Origin: Amycolatopsis alba DSM 44262
GTDB lineage: Bacteria; Actinomycetota; Actinomycetes; Mycobacteriales; Pseudonocardiaceae
Direction of reading: 5' to 3'
DNA length: 64,000 nt
Assembly: GCF_000384215.1 (NCBI RefSeq)
Contig: NZ_KB913032.1
Location: 124,001 to 188,000 of the forward strand
The notes under the pieces are model-generated. The model saw nothing but the letters and a program-made list of their open reading frames with translations, made no database searches and was not told the DNA's origin. Position numbers and translations under genes: made by a program. This document shows, piece by piece, positions 25,795 through 34,605 of the stretch (the stretch's first letter is position 1; each line of letters opens with the position of its first letter).

Positions 25795-27312
25795 ATGGTG
25801 AAGAGGACGCAGGCCGAAGCGGCCCCGAGGCCCGAGGATGAACGGCTCGGGATCGGCAAGAATTTCGCTTACGGCATCCAGCACGTCCTGACGATGTACG
25901 GCGGGATCATCGCTCCCCCGTTGATCATCGGCGGTGTCGCGGGCGTCTCACCCGCGGAAATCGGGCTGCTCGTCGCGTCGTGCCTGTTCATCGGCGGGCT
26001 GGCGACGATCCTGCAGTCGTTTGGTGTGCCCTTCTTCGGTTCCCGGCTGCCGCTGGTCCAGGGCACCTCCTTCGCCGGCGTGGCGACGATGACGGCGATC
26101 GTGGCCGACGGCGGGCTCCCCGCGGTGTTCGGCGCGGTGATCGCCTCCGCCGTACTCGGCCTGATCATCACGCCGGTGTTCTCCCGGCTGGTGAAGTACT
26201 TCCCGCCCGTCGTCACCGGGACGGTGATCACGGTGATCGGGCTCAGCCTGATGCCGGTCGCGGCCCAATGGGCGATGGGCAACAACACCAAGGCGGCGGA
26301 CTTCGGCTCGGTCTCCAACATCGGACTGGCCGCGCTGACCCTGACGATCGTGCTGGTGCTCAGCAAGATCGCCGTCCCGGCGATCTCCCGGCTCTCGATC
26401 CTCCTGTCGATCGTGGTGGGCACCGTGCTGGCCGCCGTGCTCGGCAAGGCCGACTTCACCAAGGTCTGGGACGGCCCGATCTTCGCGATACCGACACCGT
26501 TCGCGTTCGGCCCGCCGACCTTCGACGTCGCCGCGATCGTGTCGATGTTCATCGTCATCCTGGTGACCCTCACGGAAACCACGGCCGACATCCTCGCGGT
26601 GGGAGAGATCGTCGGCACCAGGGTCGGCAAACGCCGGATCGGTGACGGCCTGCGCGCCGACATGGCGTCCTCGGCGATCGCGCCGATCTTCAACGGGTTC
26701 ACCCAGAGCGCTTTCGCCCAGAACGTCGGCCTCGTCGCGATCACCGGGGTCAGGAGCAGGTTCGTGGTGACCGCCGGTGGCGTGGTCCTGCTGATCCTCG
26801 GCATGCTCCCGGTACTCGGCCGGGTGGTCGCCGCGATCCCGTACCCGGTCCTGGGCGGGGCCGGGCTCGTGCTGTTCGGCACGGTCGCGGCGTCCGGCAT
26901 CAAGACTCTGTCCAAAGTGGACTACGACGGGAACCTGAACCTGGTCATCGTCGCGGCCTCCGTCGGGCTCGGCATGGTCCCGATCGCCGCGCCGGACTTC
27001 TACCACCATTTCCCGGCGTGGGTCGGCACGATCTTCCACTCGGGGATCAGTTCCGCCGCGCTCATGGCGGTCGTGCTGAACCTGGTGTTCAACCATCTGA
27101 AGCCGGGCAAGGCGGGCGCCGACCCGTCGGTGTTCGCGACGGCGACCAGGGTGATCGACTACTCCGACCTCAAAGCCTTCTCCCAGCTGGAGAACGGCGA
27201 CAAGATCGTCGACGGCAAGATCGTGGACGCCGACGGCAACCCGGTCCCGGTACGGGACGCCGACGGCCGCCCGGTGCAGTACCGGATCGGCTCCGAACCG
27301 GAAGGACACTGA
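25795..27312 (+). CDS. Nucleobase:cation symporter-2 (uracil-xanthine permease family)
   Basis: A 505-residue NCS2/NAT transporter with about 14 hydrophobic segments. The family signature appears as QNVGLVAITG at about 316-325, with the substrate-site acidic residue in LTETTADILAVGE. The likely substrates are purines such as xanthine or uric acid, or uracil. The ATG at 25795 follows GGGAGG. A hydrophilic C-terminal tail of about 60 residues contains repeated VDGKIVDADGNPVPV-like words. No purine catabolic gene is adjacent. Confidence 0.9.
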   Translation: MVKRTQAEAAPRPEDERLGIGKNFAYGIQHVLTMYGGIIAPPLIIGGVAGVSPAEIGLLVASCLFIGGLATILQSFGVPFFGSRLPLVQGTSFAGVATMTAIVADGGLPAVFGAVIASAVLGLIITPVFSRLVKYFPPVVTGTVITVIGLSLMPVAAQWAMGNNTKAADFGSVSNIGLAALTLTIVLVLSKIAVPAISRLSILLSIVVGTVLAAVLGKADFTKVWDGPIFAIPTPFAFGPPTFDVAAIVSMFIVILVTLTETTADILAVGEIVGTRVGKRRIGDGLRADMASSAIAPIFNGFTQSAFAQNVGLVAITGVRSRFVVTAGGVVLLILGMLPVLGRVVAAIPYPVLGGAGLVLFGTVAASGIKTLSKVDYDGNLNLVIVAASVGLGMVPIAAPDFYHHFPAWVGTIFHSGISSAALMAVVLNLVFNHLKPGKAGADPSVFATATRVIDYSDLKAFSQLENGDKIVDGKIVDADGNPVPVRDADGRPVQYRIGSEPEGH

Positions 27313-27352
27313 CACGGTTGTTCAGTCCAGGACAGGCCTTCCACGGAACCTC

Positions 27353-27942
27353 TTACACGAAGTCGAGCATCCACGACTGACGGTCATGACCAGTCCATTG
27401 TTCGCCGCCGACAGGGTTTCCGTTCCCACTGTGCGTAGCCCACGCGTCCATGAAATTCCCAAGCCCGCCCAGGTCACATGCGATTTCGTAATGAAACGGG
27501 TCATTCGATTTACTGAATAAAGCGAACCGCTGCCCAGGACTGTTGACATAGTCATATATACCGTACTGCCATCCCGGATACCCTTTTGAAGCGGCAGGAT
27601 AGTCAAGAGCCCGATTCCACCTGTAATTGATGAACGTGTAGTCGTAGCCCGCGCCACCCGTTGGATTGGTGTACACGTTCCATATCAGCGTCGTACCCCG
27701 TTGCATTCCCAAAGTCCGACCTTGGAATTCAGAGCACCTCCGCTGCTCACGTGAGCATCAAGACAGTACCTCTTTCCGTCCGGGCTGAACTTGTTGACAA
27801 TCAACGCCTTTCCTACGTAAGTAAGCTCCGAGGCAGGCTTCGCGGGCCGCTCCGCAGCTACCGCACTTGATGTACCGCCCAGCAGTGCCGCCACGACAAG
27901 AAGGGGCATCACCACCCGCACAAACTGCGACTTCGTATACAT
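27353..27942 (-). pseudogene. Secreted ricin-like protein, frameshifted
   Basis: The N-terminal part (from the ATG at 27942) has a signal peptide (VVMPLLVVAALLGGTSSAVA) and the beginning of a ricin-like repeat (RYCLDAHVSSGGALNSKVGL), ending at TGA near 27685. The remaining 110 residues continue in another frame (TTLIWNVYTNPTGG, DPFHYEIACDLGGL) to 27353. One extra G in the GGGG run near 27699 would give WECNGGTTLIW and join them. The product would be about 195 residues and exported. Confidence 0.65.
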
Positions 27943-28060
27943 CTACACCTCTCAGGGCAGCACTGGTCATGATGTTCACCGGAGGGATCGTCCACTAGAT
28001 CTCCTGCCCGCGACGTGACGCGATACGTGTTCGCGGACGGCGGGCGCGCACGAACCCCTG

Positions 28061-28483
28061 TCAGCAGGTTTGCCCGTTCAGGCCGCCTTTGAGGTACGCA
28101 CTTCGGACGAACCCGATGACCTCGTTGATGGGGTTGTGGTCGAGCACGAGATGCCAGTAGCCCTCGGGCGAAGCACTGTTCGGCAGATAGCAGATGTCCG
28201 CCAGATCATCCCGCGTCGGCCACTGCTGATTGGCATGACCCTCATTGCACCTCACCGTCGGACACTGAAAAAGAGAAAGAGTCGGGATGTCCGACGTCAC
28301 ACCGACGCCGACCCCCAGGGTTCCCGCAGGCGCCGGCTGCCTCCAACCTTGCTGGTTTCCGCCGGCTTCCTGTGCCATCGAGACGGGAGCCGCACTTGCG
28401 GTCGAGGCCTGTAGCGCAGCACCTCCCGTCGCGGCACAAGTCACCAAAAACAAGGCGATCAATCTTCTCGACATGGTCGGCAT
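28061..28483 (-). CDS. Small secreted protein of unknown function
   Basis: A 140-residue exported protein. It has a signal peptide at about residues 1-32 (LIALFLVTCAATGGAALQAS, then ASAAP). The mature part has four cysteines and an SH3b-like end (GYWHLVLDHNPINEVIGFVR, then SAYL), similar to small actinomycete bacterial SH3 domains. GGGAG precedes the ATG at 28483. It is close to the frameshifted ricin-like gene and could share its promoter region only if transcribed from upstream. The function is unknown. Confidence 0.65.
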   Translation of the reverse strand: MPTMSRRLIALFLVTCAATGGAALQASTASAAPVSMAQEAGGNQQGWRQPAPAGTLGVGVGVTSDIPTLSLFQCPTVRCNEGHANQQWPTRDDLADICYLPNSASPEGYWHLVLDHNPINEVIGFVRSAYLKGGLNGQTC

Positions 28484-29091
28484 GAGCTCTCCCGTCTCAG
28501 AAGGGACCTATCACCAAAACCAGGGAAGTGTCGTCGCGGCCGAGACCGGCAAAGCCCGATATTAGCGGCGAGCAGATCGCTTGGATTGGAAAAATGGAAG
28601 GTCCCCGCAAGAGCACGCTGTCGGCGCAGCGCGTCCCCGCGAAGGCCGCATGGACGCGATTGGGCCGGATGGCTCCTTGCGCCCCGAAGCGCCGGCCACG
28701 CGAACTCGTCAGAGGCGTCTCTTCGGGCAATCCTGACGTCAACCCGTTCCGGCCGCCGAGGGAACTCTGCCAAACTCACTCTTCGGTCGATGTGGATCAA
28801 CGACATCCTCGGAGGGCTGGGAACCGTGGCGCAGCATCCTCCGGGAACACACGGCGAGTACTGGACGACACGACTGCCCGCCCTCGGCTGAGGCACCGTG
28901 TCAGCTTTTACCTCGCCTTCCAGCGGATGACTCCCGTTCCCGAAGTCCGCACCATGGCCGCGACGAACTCGGTCGTGATCATCATCGACCTGGACCCTCC
29001 GCGCCGACGCCGGCTCACCGGCCCCCGCTCACCGGCGGTTCAGGACTCGTATCCTGAAAGTCCGCTGTAGCCCCGGACCCCAGACACGAAG
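28484..29091. other. 608-base region without a supported gene
   Basis: Open frames here lack ribosome-binding sites and consistent codon bias. I see no tRNA and no transposon ends. The part next to 28484 should carry the promoter of the small secreted protein gene. Confidence 0.5.
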
Positions 29092-29119
29092 AAGGCCCAG
29101 GTCACGTGACCTGGGCCTT
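29092..29119 (-). terminator. Terminator of tRNA-Asn
   Basis: A perfect 28-base palindrome (AAGGCCCAGGTCAC and its complement) starts 3 bases after the tRNA 3' end. On the minus strand it is followed by TTCTTCG, so it is a classic intrinsic terminator. Confidence 0.75.
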
Positions 29120-29122
29120 GTG

Positions 29123-29195
29123 CTCCCCCGCTTGGACTCGAACCAAGAACCCTCCGGTTAACAGCCGAATGCTCTGCCAGTTGAGCTACAGGGGA
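29123..29195 (-). tRNA. tRNA-Asn (anticodon GTT)
   Basis: A 73-base cloverleaf on the minus strand. The acceptor stem TCCCCTG pairs with CGGGGGA with one T-G pair. The D arm is GCTCAACTGGCAGAGC, the anticodon loop is CTGTTAACC with anticodon GTT, and the T arm is GGTTCGAGTCC. CCA is not encoded. It is next to the dnaG/dgt region, as asnT is in mycobacteria. Confidence 0.95.
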
Positions 29196-29358
29196 TTGTG
29201 CTCCGCACCGGCCGGATCGCTCCGACCGATGAGAGAACTTTAGCCCATCCCCTCCGACGCCCGCGCACCCACCCCCACTTTTCCGCTCGCCTCGTCAAGC
29301 TCGCGTTTTGAGGGACAATGACAGCCGGAGCAAGATCGAACGGGAGGCGTGGACTCGG

Positions 29359-29532
29359 ATGAAGATGTTCCTGCTGGGTGCGGCCGCGGGCTACGTATTG
29401 GGCGCGAAGGCCGGCCGGGGACGGTACGAGCAGATCGTGCGGACGTACCGCAAGATCGCTGACCACCCCATGGTGCAGGGCGCCGCCGGGGTCGCTCGCG
29501 CCAAGGTCGGCGAGAGGTTCGGGCAGCGCTGA
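29359..29532 (+). CDS. Small membrane-associated hypothetical protein
   Basis: A 57-residue protein starting MKMFLLGAAAGYVLGAKAGR, a glycine-zipper helix followed by a basic amphipathic tail (RYEQIVRTYRKIADHPMVQG). It resembles small actinomycete proteins with YtxH-like N-termini. The ATG at 29359 follows GGGAGG at a somewhat long spacing. It is divergent from tRNA-Asn and convergent with tam. Confidence 0.6.
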   Translation: MKMFLLGAAAGYVLGAKAGRGRYEQIVRTYRKIADHPMVQGAAGVARAKVGERFGQR

Positions 29533-29545
29533 CCCTGCCCAGGGC

Positions 29546-29598
29546 GAGCTGAAGGGACCCTTCGCCGCATGCCACGCGATGAAGGGTCCCTTCAGCTC
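29546..29598. terminator. 18-bp perfect hairpin between convergent genes
   Basis: GAGCTGAAGGGACCCTTC (29546-29563) pairs perfectly with 29581-29598 across a 17-base loop. It lies 14 bases after the small-protein stop and includes the tam stop codon, so it can terminate both. The GAAGGG core resembles the GTGAAGGCC palindrome family elsewhere in the window. Confidence 0.65.
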
Positions 29599-30356
29599 AC
29601 GACGGCGACCACGAAGACGCGCCGGAACTCGAACCAGGTGGTCCCGTCGGGGCGTGGCGGGTACGCCTCGTCCAGTTTGCGGGCGATCTGCGCGCGGAAG
29701 TGGTCCCAATCGGCCCCTGGGAGGGCTTCCTTGACCGGCCGCAGCGAGGTACCGGTGATCCATTCGAGCACGGCGTTCTCCCCGGCCAGCCGCTGCAGGT
29801 ACGTCGTCTCCCAGGCGTCGACGGCGCAGCCCGCGTCGGCGAGCAGGTTTCCGTAGCCGAGCGGGCTGTCGACGGCCTCGTTCTCCCGCAGGACGACGTC
29901 GGCGAGACGCGGAGCCCACTCCTCGGTGCGGGCCAGGGCTCGGACCAGGGCGTGTGACGGGGCGTCGAAGTTGCCGGGGACCTGGAACGCGAGCGTCGCC
30001 CCGGACGGCAGGAGATCCACCCAGCGGCGGAGCAGGACGCGGTGCTCCGGCACCCACTGGAGCACGGCGTTCGAGATCACGACGTCGGTGTCCGGTTCGG
30101 GCGCCCAGTCGTTGACGTCGAGGACTCGCGCGTCGACGCCCCGCGAGCGAGCGGCTTCGACCATCTCGGGTGAACTGTCGCTGGCCTCGATGATCGCGTC
30201 CGGCCAGCGTTCCACCAGGTCGGCGGTCAGGTTGCCAGGGCCGCAGCCGAGGTCGACGACCCGGCGGGGCTTCTCGGCCGGTATCCGCCCGATGAGGTCG
30301 TAGAACGGCCTGGCCCGCAGGTCGGCGTAGTCGAGGTACTTGACCGGATCCCACAT
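29592..30356 (-). CDS. tam: Trans-aconitate 2-methyltransferase
   Basis: A 254-residue SAM-dependent methyltransferase. It has motif I DLGCGPGNLT, the acidic loop ASDSSPEMV and motif IV VISNAVLQWVPEH. The start MWDPVKYLDYADLRARPFYD is characteristic of Tam, which methylates trans-aconitate formed spontaneously from the TCA intermediate and so relieves aconitase inhibition. The ATG is at 30356. It is separated from the dnaG operon by only 33 bases and may be co-transcribed with it. Confidence 0.88.
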   Translation of the reverse strand: MWDPVKYLDYADLRARPFYDLIGRIPAEKPRRVVDLGCGPGNLTADLVERWPDAIIEASDSSPEMVEAARSRGVDARVLDVNDWAPEPDTDVVISNAVLQWVPEHRVLLRRWVDLLPSGATLAFQVPGNFDAPSHALVRALARTEEWAPRLADVVLRENEAVDSPLGYGNLLADAGCAVDAWETTYLQRLAGENAVLEWITGTSLRPVKEALPGADWDHFRAQIARKLDEAYPPRPDGTTWFEFRRVFVVAVVS

Positions 30357-30389
30357 GGCGCCTCCCAGCGATACAGTACGAGCGTACTG

Positions 30390-30902
30390 CTAGCCGTGGG
30401 GCTTGGCCAGTTTCTCCGCCGCTTCCTCGGCGATCGCCTTGATCACGTCGGCGTCCGTGCCCGGATCGGGCCGCACCTGCAGCACCGTGCCGTCCTGGCC
30501 GGGGACCTTGCGCTCGACGAACCACGCTCCCCCTGGCTCGAGTTCCTTGCGGTGCCGCCCCCGGACCGAGCCGTCGACCCGCTGCCGCACCAGGATCGGG
30601 ACCTTGCCCGGCTGGGCGAGCTTGAACCGGACCGGGGTCTTGTCGGCCAGCAGCACGGCCCGCCCCGCGGTCCCGGTCTCCTCGGACTCGGTCAGGGTGA
30701 ACACCCCGTCGGACCACGCGGCCTTGCCGACCAGATGCCAGCCGACCCGGCGCGGGCCGGGGATCCACAGTCCCAGCGGCGTGACCAGCAGGTACCCGCC
30801 GCCTTCGACCGCCGCGCTCCCGACGACGTGTTCGCCGTCCTCCAGCGTGCCGTCGAAATCCGCCGGGACACGGTCACCCAGCAGGTGACGCAGCCAGCCC
30901 AT
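30390..30902 (-). CDS. Conserved actinobacterial hypothetical protein
   Basis: A 170-residue soluble protein beginning MGWLRHLLGDRVPADFDGTL. Its beta-rich middle (YLLVTPLGLWIPGPRRVGW, HLVGKAAW) suggests a PH-like or GRAM-like barrel, followed by an ending helix rich in Ala, Glu and Lys. There are no catalytic motifs. It starts 2 bases after the dnaG stop, so it is translationally coupled to primase; in related genomes I would expect the same pairing. The function is unknown. Confidence 0.7.
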   Translation of the reverse strand: MGWLRHLLGDRVPADFDGTLEDGEHVVGSAAVEGGGYLLVTPLGLWIPGPRRVGWHLVGKAAWSDGVFTLTESEETGTAGRAVLLADKTPVRFKLAQPGKVPILVRQRVDGSVRGRHRKELEPGGAWFVERKVPGQDGTVLQVRPDPGTDADVIKAIAEEAAEKLAKPHG

Positions 30903-30904
30903 GC

Positions 30905-32806
30905 TCAGTAGTCCAATCCGCCGATGGCCTGTTCCTTCAGCGCCTTCCGGTACTGCTCCAGGGCGACGAGGTCGCCGAACAGCGCGCGGTAGTCGTCCGG
31001 CGCCTCGACCGGGGAAAGCCGCTGGAGTTTCGACTTGATCTCGTTGATCTGGCGGCCGACCATGCCTTCCTGCACCGCCGCGAGCTGCGCGGAGATGTAG
31101 CGCGAGTCGACCTCGCCCTTGGCACGCAACGGTTCCACCGAAAGCTCGCTGAGCACTCGCCGCACCGTCCCCTGTGGACAGTGCGGGGCGGCCGCGTCGA
31201 GCAGGGCGGGACCGGTCAGCCCGGAACCCGCTCCCCCGGCGGACAGCAGCGCCTTGTGGATGGCGACGTAGACCGGATGGGTGAACGCGTCCTCGGGGAG
31301 GGCGTCGTATTCCGTCCCGGCGAGCATCGGCTGCTGCAGTGCCGCTTTGAGTGCTTCGCGCTGCGCGATGAACCGCGGGTCGCCGGGCGCGGGCCTCGGC
31401 AGGTCCTCCTCGGCGGTCGCGGTGGCGGCTGCGGCGGGCCGCCGGGGCTCGACGGTGACGGAGCGTTTCGCCGTGGCCCCCGCGCTTCCGCGGACCCGGT
31501 TCACCACCTGCGCCGCGTCCTGCCAGCCGACCCACCAGGCGAGTTTCGATGCGTAGCCGTCGCGGCTGGCGCGGTCCTTGATCCCGGCGACCATCGGGAC
31601 GGTCTTCTGCAGTGCCGCGACCTGACCGTCGACGGAGTCGAGGTCGAAGGCCTTGAGCATGCTCTTGATCGCGAACTCGAACAGCGGGATCCGCCGCGCG
31701 ACCAGGTCGCGCACCGCGGTGTCCCCCTTGGCGAGCCGCAGTTCGCAGGGGTCCATGCCGTCGGGGGCGACCGCGATGTAGGTCTGCCCGGCGAAGGTCT
31801 GGTCGCCTTCGAAGGCCTTCAGCGCCGCCTTCTGACCGGCTTCGTCACCGTCGAAGGTGAAGATCACTTCGCCGCGGAAGGCGTCGTCGTCCATCATCAG
31901 CCGCCGGAGGACCTTCATGTGGTCCTCGCCGAACGCCGTCCCCGACGACGCGACGGCCGTCGGCACCCCGGCGGCGTGCATCGCCATCACGTCGGTGTAA
32001 CCCTCGACCACGACGACCTGGTGCCGTTTCGCGATCTCGCGTTTGGCCAGGTCGAGGCCGAACATCACCTGCGACTTCTTGTAGATCGGCGATTCCGCGG
32101 TGTTCAGGTACTTCGCCGAGACGCGGTCGTCGTCGTACAGGCGCCGCGCGCCGAATCCGACCACCTCGTTGCCGACGTCGCGGATGGGCCAGAGCAGCCG
32201 CCGGTTGAACCGGTCCATCGGCCCGCGCTGCCCTTCCTTGGCCAGCCCGGCCGTGAGCAGTTCCTTGACCTCGAACCCGCGGTTGAGCAGATGCTTGGTG
32301 AGCTTGTCCCAGCCCGCCGGGGCGTACCCGCAGCCGAACGTCTGCGCGGCGGCGGCGTCGAAACCCCGCTCGGACAGGAAGTCCCGCGCCGCGCGCGCGT
32401 CCGGGGTGAGCAGCTGCTCGGCATAGAACTCCTGGGCGGCGCGGTGCGCTTCGATCAACCGGGCGCGGGTTCCGCGATCGCGCTGGACGCTTCCGCCGCC
32501 ACCTTCGTAGGTGAGCCGGAAACCGGCGCGATCCGCGAGCCGCTCGACGGCCTCGACGAACGAGATCAGGTCCATCTTCTGGATGAACTTGATCACGTCG
32601 CCGCCTTCGCCACAGCCGAAGCAGTGGAAGGTGCCGTGACTGGGGCGCACGTTGAAGGACGGCGTCTTCTCGTTGTGGAACGGGCAAAGCCCCTTCAGGC
32701 TGCCGCCACCGGCGCTGCGCAGCGCCACGTAGTCACCGATGACCTCGTCGATCCGGTTGCGGTCGCGCACTTCCGCGATGTCGCTATCCCGAATCCGTCC
32801 TGCCAC
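30905..32806 (-). CDS. dnaG: DNA primase
   Basis: A 633-residue primase that makes RNA primers at the replication fork. The CHC2 zinc ribbon uses C41, H44, C62 and C65. The catalytic TOPRIM core carries VVVEGYTDVMAMHAAG and IFTFDGDEAGQKA. The C-terminal helicase-binding domain follows a Pro/Ala linker. The start MAGRIRDSDIAEVRDRNRID matches actinobacterial DnaG. It is divergent from the ECF41 sigma gene, with a 50-base gap. Confidence 0.97.
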   Translation of the reverse strand: MAGRIRDSDIAEVRDRNRIDEVIGDYVALRSAGGGSLKGLCPFHNEKTPSFNVRPSHGTFHCFGCGEGGDVIKFIQKMDLISFVEAVERLADRAGFRLTYEGGGGSVQRDRGTRARLIEAHRAAQEFYAEQLLTPDARAARDFLSERGFDAAAAQTFGCGYAPAGWDKLTKHLLNRGFEVKELLTAGLAKEGQRGPMDRFNRRLLWPIRDVGNEVVGFGARRLYDDDRVSAKYLNTAESPIYKKSQVMFGLDLAKREIAKRHQVVVVEGYTDVMAMHAAGVPTAVASSGTAFGEDHMKVLRRLMMDDDAFRGEVIFTFDGDEAGQKAALKAFEGDQTFAGQTYIAVAPDGMDPCELRLAKGDTAVRDLVARRIPLFEFAIKSMLKAFDLDSVDGQVAALQKTVPMVAGIKDRASRDGYASKLAWWVGWQDAAQVVNRVRGSAGATAKRSVTVEPRRPAAAATATAEEDLPRPAPGDPRFIAQREALKAALQQPMLAGTEYDALPEDAFTHPVYVAIHKALLSAGGAGSGLTGPALLDAAAPHCPQGTVRRVLSELSVEPLRAKGEVDSRYISAQLAAVQEGMVGRQINEIKSKLQRLSPVEAPDDYRALFGDLVALEQYRKALKEQAIGGLDY

Positions 32807-32856
32807 GTCTCCACTCTAGTTCTTGCTCCCGGAGCGCCGTGCGGCACACTCGGGGA

Positions 32857-33795
32857 ATGAGCACCGCCCTCGACGAACTCGCCGGGAACTTCGCCGCACT
32901 GCGCCCCCATCTGGTGTCGGTCGCGTACCGGCTCACCGGCGCGCTGTCCGACGCCGAGGACGCGGTGCAGGAGTCCTGGCTGCGGCTGAGCGGCCTGGAC
33001 GAGCGCCGCCGCGCGGCCATCGAGGACCACAAAGGCTGGCTGACCACCGTCGTCAGCCGGATCTGCCTCGACAGGCTGCGTTCGGCCGTGGTGCGCCGCG
33101 AGCGGTACGTCGGCGAATGGCTGCCCGAGCCGGTCCTCGGCCCGCTGGGCACGCCGTCTTCGGAGGACCCGCTGACCGTCGCCGTCCGCGACGACGGGAT
33201 GCGGATGGCGGCGATGGTGGTCCTCGACCGGCTGACCGCCGAGCAGCGCGTCGCGTTCGTCCTGCACGACGCGTTTTCGGTGCCGTTCGGCGAGATCGCC
33301 GAAATCCTGGGCTGCACCGTGGAAGCCGCGCGCCAGCACGGTTCCCGCGGCCGCCGCGCGGTCGCCGACGCCGATCCGCCGCCCCGGACGGCGCTCGCCG
33401 AGCAGCAGCAGATCATCGAGAAGTTCATGACCGCGATGCTCACCGGCGACATCCAGGCGGTGGCCGAGGTGCTGCACCCGGACGTCGTCCTCGTCGGCGA
33501 CGGCGGCGGCAAGGCGCGCACCGCGGTGCACACGGTCACCGGGTTCGACAAGGTCACCCGGCTGTTCCAGGGGCTCATGCGGATGTACGACCCGGCCGGG
33601 ATCGAGCAGGCGAGGCTCGCGCTGGTCAACGGCGACCTCGGGCTCTACATCCCGCCGCAAGCCGCTTCGGGGCAGTACCGGGCGCTCGACGAGCACGTCG
33701 ACGCCTTCGTCGTCCGTGACGGGAAGATCGTCGCGATCTACGACATGGCGAACCCGGACAAGCTCAGCACCGCCCGCACCCGCGTGGGCCCCTGA
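32857..33795 (+). CDS. ECF41-group RNA polymerase sigma factor
   Basis: A 312-residue sigma factor. The core sigma2/sigma4 regions (about 1-165) are joined to a C-terminal SnoaL-like domain (about 185-305). Group ECF41 hallmarks are all present: WLPEP in the sigma2-sigma4 linker, DGGGK and NPDKL in the C-terminal extension. In this group the fused domain replaces an anti-sigma factor. The ATG at 32857 gives MSTALDELAGNF. It is convergent with a carboxymuconolactone-decarboxylase-like gene, the usual ECF41 target, which carries a matching promoter. Confidence 0.9.
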   Translation: MSTALDELAGNFAALRPHLVSVAYRLTGALSDAEDAVQESWLRLSGLDERRRAAIEDHKGWLTTVVSRICLDRLRSAVVRRERYVGEWLPEPVLGPLGTPSSEDPLTVAVRDDGMRMAAMVVLDRLTAEQRVAFVLHDAFSVPFGEIAEILGCTVEAARQHGSRGRRAVADADPPPRTALAEQQQIIEKFMTAMLTGDIQAVAEVLHPDVVLVGDGGGKARTAVHTVTGFDKVTRLFQGLMRMYDPAGIEQARLALVNGDLGLYIPPQAASGQYRALDEHVDAFVVRDGKIVAIYDMANPDKLSTARTRVGP

Positions 33796-33800
33796 CCGCG

Positions 33801-34367
33801 TCAGGGAAGCGGGATCCGGCAGGCGTCGCCCGAGGTGAAGCCCTGCGCGGTGATGTCGAGCGCGCTGTTCATCCGGGCACGCATGTTCTCGAGCCCGATC
33901 TGATAGGTCAGCTCGATGACGCCCTTGCGGCCGAACTCGCGTTCCAGTTCGGCGACCTGCTCGTCGGTGACGGTCACCGGGCTCGCGGTCATCGCGTCGG
34001 CGTAGGCGAGCGCGAGCCGTTCCTGCGCGGTGAAGGCGGGCGACTTCGCGTAGTCGTCGATGTTCTTCAGCCGTTCGATGTCGAGTCCCTCGTGCAGTTG
34101 CAGCATGGTCCCGAAATCGATGCACCACGAGCAGCCGAGCCGGGTCGCGACGCGGTATACGGCCAGCTCACGCACATTCGCGGGCACCGTCTTGCTGGCC
34201 TTCTCCGCCAGCAGTTCGTGCACACCGTTGGCCCGGAGCAGCGCCGGGTGGTGCGCGTAGACGGCCATCGGCTCGGGAACGGCGCCGAAGCGCTTCCCGG
34301 CGAACTTGTAGATCAGCTTCAGCAGGAAACCGGCTTCGGCGGTCTTGACGGCGGGGATGCGCGGCAT
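33801..34367 (-). CDS. Carboxymuconolactone decarboxylase-like (AhpD-type) protein, probable ECF41 target
   Basis: A 188-residue all-helical protein with the AhpD/CMD motif GCSWCIDFG, a C-x2-C pair and downstream acidic residue expected for alkylhydroperoxidase-like redox activity. It ends 6 bases from the ECF41 sigma stop (convergent) and has an ECF41-type promoter 35 bases upstream of its start. This matches the known ECF41 association with carboxymuconolactone decarboxylase-type genes. The substrate is unknown. Confidence 0.87.
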   Translation of the reverse strand: MPRIPAVKTAEAGFLLKLIYKFAGKRFGAVPEPMAVYAHHPALLRANGVHELLAEKASKTVPANVRELAVYRVATRLGCSWCIDFGTMLQLHEGLDIERLKNIDDYAKSPAFTAQERLALAYADAMTASPVTVTDEQVAELEREFGRKGVIELTYQIGLENMRARMNSALDITAQGFTSGDACRIPLP

Positions 34368-34401
34368 GGTGTCCTCCTCGTGCGGTTGCGATCAGCAGGT
34401 G

Positions 34402-34428
34402 GACGAGACGGCCCGCGCGGACGTGACA
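34402..34428 (-). promoter_or_regulatory. ECF41-type promoter of the CMD-like gene
   Basis: On the minus strand TGTCACG (34428-34422) is followed after exactly 16 bases by CGTC (34405-34402). The published ECF41 consensus as I recall it is TGTCACA-N16-CGTC. Six of seven -35 bases and all -10 bases match. It lies 35 bases before the CMD-like ATG, and the cognate sigma gene is the convergent neighbour. Confidence 0.75.
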
Positions 34429-34605
34429 GTCGCTCTCGGTGACGTGGGCCACGCGGTGGGAACGGCGCCGAGTTCGCCTTTTCGCCGGAACCCTCAAGGG
34501 ATCGTCGAGGGTACGATTACGCTCGGCGATTCCTTCCCCACCCATCGATGCCGGCACATCCGGTCTCTTCGGCGACCCTCCGCACTCTCCCACCGGAGGA
34601 ACTAC

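Noticed and set aside
28528..29070. Open frames in the gap before tRNA-Asn
   Set aside because: Arg/Pro/Ser-rich shadow translations without starts or recognisable domains.
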